Part shown: positions 11,945-23,426 of the stretch, piece after piece
How the letters are laid out: each line of letters starts with the position of its first letter
How positions within the stretch are numbered: position 1 is the first letter of the stretch
Assembly (NCBI GenBank): GCA_038496445.1
Contig: JALMLS010000015.1
Coordinates: 1 to 64,000, forward strand
DNA length: 64,000 nt
Direction: 5' to 3'
Source of the DNA: Trichosphaerium sp. ATCC 40318
Taxonomy: Eukaryota; Discosea; Flabellinia; Trichosidae
Program-made: the position numbers and the translations under genes
Notes under the pieces: model-generated
The model's database searches: none
The model's input: only the letters and a program-made list of their open reading frames with translations
What the model was told of the DNA's origin: nothing

Positions 11945-13509
11945 TTACTTTTTAGTTTCGACTTTAGCTTTTTTTTCGGGTGTTTCAGGACCTGTTGTTT
12001 GTCTCTTACGCTTATCTCCTGGTGCTGCACCACTGATAGACATGTGAATGATAGTTTAAAATAAATATTCGTACCTCCAGCTCTGAACATTGTGATCACC
12101 CATGGCACCTTCATTTTCAGGGTTCATCGATGGATATAAGGCTTTTGGTCCTAAGAAAATTAAGTATTTATGCTTTAAAAGTTGTCTACTCACCTTTAGA
12201 CCCCATAGTTGGTGCTGTTCCAAGAGGCATAGGTGTAGTTCCAGTCTCTATGTCAGTGAGCTGCCGTGGTCGTGCCCATGCAACCTTCAAAAAGCAACCA
12301 TTTACAATAAGTGAATTGTAGAGTCTCTTTACAGCTGCCTCTGCAGCCTCTCTAAATTTATACGAAACAAACGCGCAGCGTTGCTTTGGGAAAAGTTTTA
12401 TCTCATTTATCTCACCAAATACATAAAAGTGATCACTAATTGCTTGTTAAAACAGTCAAGATTCCTTTATAATGACACGTACGTTAAGTCCTTCTCAGTA
12501 ATACGATCATCTACATTTCCAACGTATACAGATTTTATTGTTGAGTCTTGAGGTGTTTTTAAAGCAGAATTGCCAGAGAATGTTTTTAGCATTTTATTGG
12601 CGACAGGATCGTTAGAGCCATGGAATCTGTCTTTTATACTTTTCTCGACATTACCAGATCTTGGTTCTTTCTCTTCTGGTTGTTCATGTCTGCATAGATA
12701 TAAGAAAAGGAGCAACATAGATACGACAAACATACCTGTATGGACATTCAGCTCCACGAGTACACGTGCCTTTCAAGAAGAAAGAACAAATCTTCGCTTG
12801 ATTACGATCATAATATGGCGCTGTACGTGCTAGTTGTTGAAGCATTGGATGGTAATTAACGCGCGAATAATCTGTTGCTCCCGTTGTGGTCATCTACAAC
12901 GCCGTTAATACACTGTACACGTTAATTAATTTGAGAAATGTTTGTGGCATTTTACCCTATTTTCTTGCTCCTTTGCCCACCATTCCGTGTTTACTTTCGA
13001 TACAGGTAAGTGAGAGTTGGCGCCTTGTGGCATAGCGCTGTCACGTACTTGGACAGGCAAACCTAAATGTGGTTAGCCGTTATTAAAGTGTAACAGTAGC
13101 TAACGCACCAAATTCGAGGTCAAGGATGCAGCATTGGCACACGTTCTTTGCCTTTGCGCACATTTGGCATATTTCTGTTTTTTTATACCTTCCCTTTGTT
13201 CCAGCCTTCCAACGGAACACAGAAAACGGTCTGCTGCATACCTGCATTCAGGTTTAATTTCAGCATTTAAAAAAAAAGTAGCTAGGGTTACCTTGCACTC
13301 AGCACCGTACTTGGCTCGTGTCTACGTAGTAAATTATTATTTTACACTCAACTAACTCTGTAACAAATTCAAACGCCCTCAAAACACGGCGTACGAACAA
13401 AAACAAAACTTACCATCCGTATGTAAGGGTTATCGCCCAAGCAGGTCTCACAAACTATAGGAAAGTCGGAGCGCTCCCACCCATCGCGTTCTGGGTCACC
13501 TGTAGCCAT
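11945..13509 (-). CDS. RBM22: Pre-mRNA splicing factor RBM22/Ecm2/Slt11
   Basis: RBM22 sits in the active spliceosome and contacts U6 snRNA and the intron. The start at 13509 gives [20 protein letters not shown], followed by the paired CxxC zinc ribbon ([13 protein letters not shown] and later Cys pairs with [13 protein letters not shown]). The hallmark CCCH finger reads [20 protein letters not shown]. It is followed by [17 protein letters not shown] and an RRM beginning [16 protein letters not shown], with the later RRM strand containing [17 protein letters not shown]-like sequence. The C-terminus is Pro/Lys-rich and ends KKAKVETKK. Short introns split the gene. It is divergent from CDC48, 433 bp apart. 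The order of domains and the finger sequence make this one of the safest calls here. Confidence 0.93.
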
Positions 13510-13942
13510 TTTGTTTGTTTGGCTTGAGCAATGTCTTTTCAAAACCTTTCGTCAAGTTTGTTTGTAAGGGCAAAAAGTCCCAGCTCAAGAAAACTAATCT
13601 TTAGCGATTATAAGCTCATGTGATATCAATACACGTACAAACGTCAAAAAACACAACATTTCAAAATTGTAACTCAAGTAGAGTACTGTAGACGAATATA
13701 TGAATGGAATACTAATATAACACGGTCCGTGAAACTTTTGTTAACCAATACAAGCGTCTTAACATAGATTGTCACGTTTTGACACCGCGTTAAGCTAACG
13801 GTTGATTCGCAGGCGCGAATTTAGCAGAATTGATTGCAAAAGAGCCTCGTTTAATGCTAAAATTTTCATTGAATTGAATTTCGTTGATGACTAAACATTT
13901 GCTCAATAAAACCTCAAGTTCAACTTCAGCACAACACTAAAC
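13510..13942. promoter_or_regulatory. Divergent promoter region between RBM22 and CDC48
   Basis: Two start codons face away from each other across 433 bp, so both promoters must lie here. The sequence is AT-rich with no open frame. I see no motif that I can name with confidence. Confidence 0.45.
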
Positions 13943-16960
<3,018 letters not shown>

Positions 16961-17109
16961 GCTTACTTTTGTACAAAAAAAAAACCACAAAAAGTGCAAA
17001 TTGCATCTTGTAAAAAGACTGTTTAATGTGATATCGCGTTGTTTATTTTTTTTTCGCCACGAAGTGAGACTACAATTACAAGTGGTTCTAGTGTACAAAG
17101 GTGTTTTCC

Positions 17110-17750
17110 TTAGTTTTTAGCTATCAAAATGACTTCATCCTCTTCGCTTGCAGTAGCAGCTGCGCCACGTTCAACTAGCTTAGTTGCGGTGGTGATTATA
17201 CCTTTTATGTCACCTGTCATTGCATCTATCGTTTTTCTAAGTTTTGCGACCTCTTTGTGTAACTCTGTATTCTCTCGTATTGCATCGTCGTACTTTCGTT
17301 TGACACCCCGCGTTTTTACTTGTTCCTCTTGTAAGTGGACTATTTGTGTTACTAGTTGTACTATGGTTTGCTTTATTGACTCGTCGCAGCGTTGCTAGGC
17401 ACGTGTAAGCGTTGGGGTATAACGCTCCAAAAAATAAAAGATGGCGACCAAAACACTGAAAAGAGCGATGCTCCATACGCAGTGAAATCCAACCGCAGAG
17501 AATCGCTCTTTACTGTGTATTTGATCAACAGAACGGTCTTTTCGTCTCCACCCTGCTCTAAAACGCAGCGGGAACCAGCCGCAGAGAAGTTTGAAGGCTT
17601 CCGTATCGTTCTTGCTTTATTTCGTGCCTGTTGCTCTTGTAGAGGTTTGGTATGAACTCTGACGAGTTGTCTAATACGATTCGACTGTGTAGGTTGTTTA
17701 GTCTGTGGCTGTGCGCTCATTTTTGCGTTCAAATAATTTTTTGGCGCCAT
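17110..17750 (-). CDS. Small membrane/coiled-coil protein of unknown function
   Basis: The start at 17750 gives MAPKNYLNAKMSAQPQTKQP, a basic Gln/Arg-rich segment (VRVHTKPLQEQQARNKARTI). A hydrophobic stretch FTAYGASLFSVFWSPSFIFW could span a membrane. A possible 32-nt intron (GTGCCTAG to AATAAAG, about 17368-17399) then joins in frame to a heptad-rich tail: TIVQLVTQIVHLQEEQVK, KRKYDDAIRENTELHKEV, AKLRKTIDAM, ending ASEEDEVILIAKN. Without that splice the frame closes soon after the hydrophobic segment. I do not recognise the family. The layout (basic N-terminus, membrane segment, coiled coil) would suit a tether, which is inference only. Confidence 0.5.
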
Positions 17751-18183
17751 TTTTGTTAAGTCGGCTTCTAAGGTTTATTTATTCCTCAAATGTATTGGAT
17801 CACGCTATTTAGAGCCGTTTATTGCTTGTTTATTGAAAGCGGTAACGTCACGCACGTGAGAATTATAAGTGACTATTGAGCACGCGCCATACAAAGGTAA
17901 ATGTCGAGAACCAGGATAACCACTGTCTATCTTTCATTCTGATGAGCTAGCTATAATTGAGGGAGTGACGTGTATTAGGGAAACCCAAATATGTAGAACT
18001 TTGTCAAATAAAAGTCGAAAATTCAGCACACTAATTATCCTAAATTATGCCATAGGAACTATTTAGAAAGCCCCCCCCCTTTCAGGGCAGAGCCTAGAGG
18101 CGACTGACGCCATAACCCAGTTGTCTCCCTTTGTGGCGAACAGTTCAATATCACTTTGACATTTTTTCGACTTTTTTTTCGAC
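17751..18183. other. Intergenic region left of the accessory island
   Basis: It holds the upstream region of the coiled-coil gene and a run of nine or more C residues at about 18070. No coding signal is visible. Homology to the LRR gene begins abruptly at about 18184. Confidence 0.4.
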
Positions 18184-18445
18184 ATTTTAGTACACCATAG
18201 AATGGACGCCAGCAAGTGCCTTTAAATCATAATCATTTATAGCAGTACTTTTATCCCATAGTGCAAATGATCTTTTTTTAAATGATGTATCTAAATTGCG
18301 ACACCCAGATAGTAATGAATACAGAGTATTGTTTTCAAAAACAGTCATAACTATTCTAGTTGGTCATTATACCGTTGTATTGTCTAACCTGAGAATGTCT
18401 GGGATGTCATAAATGTATATTGTCTTGTATCCAACAACATCATGG
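18184..18445 (-). pseudogene. Fragment of an F-box/LRR gene (first LRR-proximal part)
   Basis: On the minus strand this matches the intact F-box/LRR gene at 53240-54693, from the segment encoding VVGYKKIYIYDIPDI down to the first repeat (INDYDLKALAGVHSM). It then stops at a TAA and homology ends. Compared with the intact copy there are many substitutions. Its upstream half is not next to it; it lies at about 19220-19317 in the opposite orientation (see the inversion finding). It cannot make a functional protein. Confidence 0.85.
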
Positions 18446-19170
18446 ATCATAGAACGGCAGCGTTTCTACTCAAACGGCTGCCTTGAGGGAGACGACATGA
18501 GTTGGTATCCGAATGGAATAATGAAGACGCATGATCGATACGTAAACTACCTCAAAGAGGGCAACAGTTTCACGTGGCACCCTAAAGCTAGAGATAGCAT
18601 GCCAGTACAGCCACGGTGCACTCGAGGCACACTATAACCGGTGGCACGATAATGGCCGTATTGCTGATTACCTCTTCTGCGTCAATGGTAACATCGAAGG
18701 ATACAGCACCTCTTGGTTCGAAAACGGCCAAATACTGTAACGTTTTCATCATGTCAATGGTAAAAACATGGTACTATAAGATTTGGTACTTCAACTGGCA
18801 ATTGACGCAACAGGGTGCATTGTTCAATGACATCTGCGAAGGCTGGAACCTAAAATGGCATGCAAATGGTATTCCTGAAGAGCGCAGCTACTACGTCAAT
18901 GGCAAGCTCAATGGAGAGTAAAACCGTTGGTATCGCCACGGCCAATCACTCGTTCATTCTCATTACGTGGACATTCTACATGGCCAACACACGGAATGGT
19001 ATGAAGATGGACAGATGGAACAGAAGTTTCATCTACAAGACTGGGGAACTACACGGAATGTGCACTTGGTGGCACTAAAATGGTAGCCAGAAGAAAGGTC
19101 ATTTTGGGAATGATAAACCTAACGGCGGGAGTGGGTAAAATCTGCAAGTATGATGGAAGTGCTTTTTCTC
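18446..19170 (+). pseudogene. Broken YwqK-repeat (MORN-like) gene, internal part, inverted
   Basis: The plus strand encodes repeats of the pattern 'xWYxNGxLxxxxxYxxGxLxG': RQRFYSNGCLEGDDMSWYPN, then after frame changes LYDICEG-like and ISEERSYYVNGKLNGE-like units, with HGMCTWWH near 19075. Frames are broken by stops (for example before TGG CAC TAA at 19075) and indels. The first bases join smoothly to the minus-strand fragment starting at 19318 if the segment 18446-19317 is turned round. It is the middle and end of the same gene as that fragment. The closest relative in the window is the intact gene at 51733. Confidence 0.8.
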
Positions 19171-19219
19171 GCACACCGTCAACAAATTGAGTCCTCAGTC
19201 GCCGGACGTGGGCTATAGC

Positions 19220-19317
19220 ACCCGGTCCTCATAGGTTATCTCAACGATTCTAAATCATACAGATGCATAAACAGGATTTGCTGTTGTTCGGTCATGTCGT
19301 TTGATGGCTGATATCAT
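19220..19317 (+). pseudogene. F-box part of a broken F-box/LRR gene, inverted
   Basis: About 75 bp here (clearest from 19243) match the F-box-coding exon of the intact gene (54250-54330, minus strand): the stretch covers the segment ISTILNHTDAKTRFAVVQSC and ends at GATGGCTGATATCAT. A lysine codon in the intact gene is a TAA stop here, so the copy is dead. Homology ends sharply at 19317, where YwqK-type sequence on the opposite strand begins. Confidence 0.85.
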
Positions 19318-19565
19318 GCCGTTTTGGTACAATTCGGTAATTCTCCATCAAGATCCCCATTTGTAAAGTGCCGTAGCTCCTTAATATGGCCGTTTGAATG
19401 CCACTTTTTCCCATGGGCAGTTGGTTCCAGGTTATTATTGTACCTGAAACTTGCCGTGAATTTGTTCAAAATTGGCCATTTTTGATAGATCTCTCCAGTC
19501 GAATCCAGATCGACTATGTTTAACAGTATTTCTACTGGAAGTTGAAGTAAGCGTGAGTTGTCCAT
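19318..19565 (-). pseudogene. F-box/YwqK-repeat gene, N-terminal fragment
   Basis: The minus strand opens MDNSRLLQLPVEILLNIVDL, an F-box-like start (LPVEILLNI), and continues with TASFRYNNNLEPTAHGKKW and HSNGHIKELRHFTNGDLDGE, the first YwqK-type repeats. It then breaks at 19318. After a one-base frame loss the sequence would continue with the repeat now found at 18446 in opposite orientation. Promoter and start are therefore intact but the body is displaced. Confidence 0.75.
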
Positions 19566-19638
19566 TACTGCGTAGGTATGTGAATCTATTGTGTGTTTGG
19601 TACATTAGAAAACGATTTGGCACTCTTTAGCTGTACGC

Positions 19639-19710
19639 TACCTTTTGGTATTGGGAAGGGTTTACAGTTTTCGATACCTTTTGGTATTGGGAAGGGTTTA
19701 CAGTTTTCGA
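19639..19710. repeat. Perfect tandem duplication, 2 x 36 bp
   Basis: The unit starts TACCTTTTGGTATTGGGAAG and ends TACAGTTTTCGA. Copy one is 19639-19674 and copy two 19675-19710, identical throughout. It lies just upstream of the broken F-box/YwqK fragment, where its promoter would have been. Identity of the copies means a recent event. Confidence 0.95.
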
Positions 19711-20337
19711 GGAGAAGGTGCGATTTGCGTTGTGTTTCTCGTAGTTAAGGTCGAATTAAGTTGAATTCTATTTTTGCTTGATTTCAACTTTTCAATTATC
19801 AATCAAACATGTTTGTTAGTTTGGATGTTATTGTTCTTTGTTAGAAGTGTCTCAGGCCTCGGCGGTTTAGTTTGTATCTATGGGTTTCACTCTCGTTTCT
19901 ATTGTATCAAAAGCTGCTAGACACTAAACAATTTTTTTCTGAAAAGTTTACTTTGCTTGTTCCTTTTGGATCACTGGCGAAGTCACGTGGTTAAAAGAGC
20001 CAATGATCCAATTCAACGAGGCCATCAAGATATAAGGAAGCTAGAGTTATTACAATCATGTCATTGGTGATAAGAACGTGAGTTTATTTTACACAAAGGC
20101 AAGCTATTGTAATTACAATACTCCTACTAGGTGGTGTTTCCGTGTAGAACTGGTTCAGAATTTGCAAGATTGGGTGATAAAGCACCGAGTGGACTCTAGA
20201 ACGGAAAAACATTAATCAAACTACTTGTCCGTTTGAAGATATTGTGGTTTCCGTTCTACTACCAGCATTTGGGTAATCCAAATACACTTTGATTACGTCA
20301 GCAACCAGAGGGTCAGTGTCAGGAGCTTGCAAAAAAG
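19711..20337. other. Non-coding stretch inside the accessory island
   Basis: I see no open frame of note and no clear match to the F-box/LRR or YwqK genes. Homology to the LRR gene starts at about 20338. Confidence 0.4.
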
Positions 20338-21315
20338 ACGGTGTTGGATACAAGAAGATCTACATTTATGACATTCCAGACATTTTCAAGATTAGACAGT
20401 ACAATGGTGTAATGAACAATACCATTGTTGTCATGAAAGTAGAGAACAATTTATTGTTTTCTATTATCTGGGTGTCGTAATGTTGATACAGATTTTAGAA
20501 GAAGTACCTCTGAAGCATACAAAGAAAGTAGTGTCATCAATGACTTTGATCTCAAAGAGCTTGCAGGTGTCCACACTATTTGTCTTAACCGTTGTAAACA
20601 TGTGACAGATGAGGTATCAAGGCATTGTCTGGAGTTCATACAATTGACCGTTGGTCGACTTCGGTATTAGATGATGGCGTCATAGCACTAAAGGGAGCTC
20701 ATGATATTAGAGTGGCTTTTTGTAAAAATGTGACAGATGAAGGTATCAAAGCACTTGCTGGTATTCATACCATTGATCTTGCAGCCTGACCCAACGTGAC
20801 AGATAAAGCCATCACAGCAAAGTGTCGTTCATACAATCAATCTAGCGGACACATCAGTAACAGATGACTGTCTCAAAGAACTCAAAGTAGTTCATGCTAT
20901 TTACCTCGGTACTTCAGTGACATATGAAGGTATTAAAGCACTCAAAGGTATTCATACTATTTACCTTGATGATACCTCAGTGACAGATGAAGGTATCAAA
21001 GCACTTGCTGGAGTTCATACTATTCACCTTGGGCGTACATCAGTAACTGATGAAGGCATTGAAGCGCTGGCCGGAGTTCATGTTATTGACCTTTCCCACA
21101 CTTTTGTGACAGACAAAGGTATAAAAGCACTAGTGGGTGCTTACGCCATTTATCTCGAAGGCACTGTGGTATCAGATAAAGGTATACATACAACTTTGAT
21201 AGCATTTGTGGGTTGTTATGAAACCAGAATTAGTAGCTCTAAGGTAGACAATCTGGCAATACTGCGCACACAAAATGCAGGCGGTAGGTTTCTATGTTGT
21301 TTTACGAGCACGTGA
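20338..21315 (+). pseudogene. Decayed F-box/LRR gene, second copy
   Basis: From GTTGGATACAAGAAGATC onward this is a close copy of the intact gene at 53240-54693, but on the plus strand. The F-box exon is missing. An indel at about 20458 shifts the frame after VMKVENN; there is a further indel near 20610, a TGA in the unit at about 20789, and a gap that removes part of a repeat at 20820. Repeats of the form VTDEGIKALAGVHTIHL can be followed to about 21180, and the last 130 bp have diverged. The high identity compared with the 18.2-kb fragment indicates a more recent duplication. Confidence 0.88.
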
Positions 21316-21863
21316 CAAATATCGCTTTTATTGCCACCAAAGTAAACCGTCAAGATTTGTGAGTGACGGATGAAACGTTAAAGGCACACGAAAGATGAGA
21401 ATACTAGGTTTTGAGATATCTGTTTATTTAGGCTGCAAGAACGGTTACAATCTCATGAATGATCTCATGAACTCTCTCATGAAGGTTGAGAATGTTGTCA
21501 GGAATATGCGAGTAATCTGTTTTATGAATTATCTTTAATGTGAATGAGGTCTTGTCAGTCTCCTAATCGTGACAGAGAATACGTGTAAGAGAGACGTGAC
21601 CTTAGTTGTAGGATAACAGCGTGTTTATTAAAGGTTGTTACATAATTCAGAGAATATTACTGTTAATTCAATCGATCAATTGAAATTGAACTGTGTTTAG
21701 AAGCTTCGCCACAGTTTAGTGCGTTCTTTCGTAGAATCATATTGATGCCTAGGCGCTTGTTACTAATAGCTTGTTAGTGACTTGACAGGTGACTGTCTTA
21801 GGAATAAAATAGCGAAAAGATATCAGTTTTCAAAAAACCAGTACAACACGAAATTCGTCCACA
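21316..21863. other. Upstream region of the F-box/DGHH gene
   Basis: It contains three close copies of TCTCATGAA at about 21452-21483. The 63-bp segment 21701-21763 resembles 51241-51303 read in reverse complement (both have AAGCTTCGCCACAGTTTA at one end and AGGCGCTTG at the other, at equal spacing). The rest is AT-rich. Presumably the promoter of the gene at 21864 lies here. Confidence 0.5.
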
Positions 21864-23018
21864 ATGTTGAATTCTCGAATACGGTATCAAAATCCCAACA
21901 ACACAACAATGCAACGCATAGACTACGACGCATTTTATGAGATTATTGGCTATCTGTCCGGAACAGACGTTTACCGTACTCTCGTCTACGTTTCATCCAA
22001 ATTTCACGCAGACGTGCTCAATGCAAACTCTGGGTTGTGGAAAAAACTGTGTTTTCAAGATTTTGGCTTTGTGGGTTCATCTGAACTCGCATACAAGGAT
22101 AAATGGGTCGGTTTTTACAAATATAAGCACTCAACCTTCGAATACTGCGAAGAAAACATTCACGTACCTCAGACAGCGCCTGGGACAACAAAATTACGCA
22201 TAGTGGATGATTTTTTAACTGGTTTGCTACATGGGACCTCTAAACTCCTTTGCGTGGTTCCTAAGGCGTTTTCGTGGTCTCTCATACGTCTGGTGAGGCT
22301 CTATGGCAACAAGAAACCTGATTTATCAATGATATCAAGTATTTCTTCCCAACTCAACGAAGGTTTGATAGACATCGATATCAAGCTTGCAGACCAGTTC
22401 TCACCACTTCTCGAATGCTTTGAAGGAGGAGAATACGGTCTAAGACTAGTTCAAAGCAGAGAAAAGGAGAAAAAGCCAGTTTATGTAGGAAGCGAACCTG
22501 TTCCTTTTCCAACTTTTGTTCCTTACCGCCAAGGAGGAGACCACACGTACTACCAGCCAGGCGACATCGATAACAATGTGTACGGATGTGCGAACTTGAC
22601 ATACTTCACTCAGAGGATGCATGATAGTGAAGGCAATCCCACAAATCTTTGTTCAGATGAGCGTATACAATATTACAAAAAAAAAATAAGTGAAGGATCA
22701 CGACCTATTATCTTCGCCATACGGCTCAGAGATGATATTATTATTTTGGATGGTCACCATAAGTTCCTAGCTTATAACAGATACTTTAGTGAGCTTGAGC
22801 CACCAATACTATACGTTTTTAAAAGAGGACACAGCGAGAATTCGTGGCAATGGAAACGTTCAAATAATGGTAATTTATTCACGTGGGTTTGGGCAAACAA
22901 AAATCTTAAAAGTAGTCTAACAGATGTCGAAAAGGATATTCTTGATCCAAAAATAGATAGTCTTGATACTATCGTTACTGATCTTAATCTTACCCTGGAG
23001 CATCCACCAAAAAGTTAA
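21864..23018 (+). CDS. Intronless F-box protein with ParB-like DGHH motif
   Basis: A single exon of 384 codons in an intron-rich genome. Residues about 16-60 look like an F-box (YDAFYEIIGYLSGTDVYRTL, then VSSKFHADVL and LWKKLCFQDFG), which would link to Skp1 in an SCF ubiquitin ligase. The C-terminal half has RIQYYKKKISEGSRPIIFAI and then IIILDGHHKFLAYNRY, the pattern of the ParB/sulfiredoxin-like fold (a strand, then DGHHR-type turn, then a helix). It is followed by a Trp-rich segment with WQWKRSNNGNLFTWVWANKN. The middle has a Tyr/Pro-rich stretch with FVPYRQGGDHTYYQPGDID. A second ATG at 21909 (MQRIDYDAF) is an alternative start closer to the F-box. Whether the DGHH domain is catalytic or only binds substrate is unknown. 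Confidence 0.65.
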   Translation: MLNSRIRYQNPNNTTMQRIDYDAFYEIIGYLSGTDVYRTLVYVSSKFHADVLNANSGLWKKLCFQDFGFVGSSELAYKDKWVGFYKYKHSTFEYCEENIHVPQTAPGTTKLRIVDDFLTGLLHGTSKLLCVVPKAFSWSLIRLVRLYGNKKPDLSMISSISSQLNEGLIDIDIKLADQFSPLLECFEGGEYGLRLVQSREKEKKPVYVGSEPVPFPTFVPYRQGGDHTYYQPGDIDNNVYGCANLTYFTQRMHDSEGNPTNLCSDERIQYYKKKISEGSRPIIFAIRLRDDIIILDGHHKFLAYNRYFSELEPPILYVFKRGHSENSWQWKRSNNGNLFTWVWANKNLKSSLTDVEKDILDPKIDSLDTIVTDLNLTLEHPPKS

Positions 23019-23426
23019 CTTAAAAAACCCTTACAAATAAAACACTATTTTGTAGTTACACAGCATTAAGTACTGAATACTCGCAACAAACAACGAGCAA
23101 GAGTGATCCAACTGTTAGTATCACGGTTTACTACTTGAGCAAGAGTACAAAGATGCTCTAGCCTGTCAACAGTGAGCATTGCGAACAAAGACATAAAATA
23201 GTTCTACTGTATTACAAGAGTTTAACAAGCAAGTGACAGAAGGCATAAAGTACATAATTCTGTTCATTTAATACATATTTAACAATGTCAAGCTTGTACA
23301 CATAGTTGAACAGAAGAAAAGCTAGATGGCAGCGGAAGTTTGCTTAAGTAAAGAAATATTAAATTACTTAGCACACGGCTGAGGGACCATGACAGGTTGT
23401 GTGTTACCACTACAGGAATAATGAGA
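23019..23426. other. Convergent intergenic region
   Basis: It lies between the 3' ends of the F-box/DGHH gene and the riboflavin gene. It may contain the last few codons of the riboflavin gene if a terminal intron exists (a GTAACC donor follows the conserved end of the lumazine synthase domain). Otherwise nothing is visible. Confidence 0.35.

Noticed and set aside
19970-20020. TTGGATCA...TGATCCAA inverted repeat
   Set aside because: An 8-bp arm over about 45 bp is expected by chance in AT-rich DNA and has no neighbouring feature.
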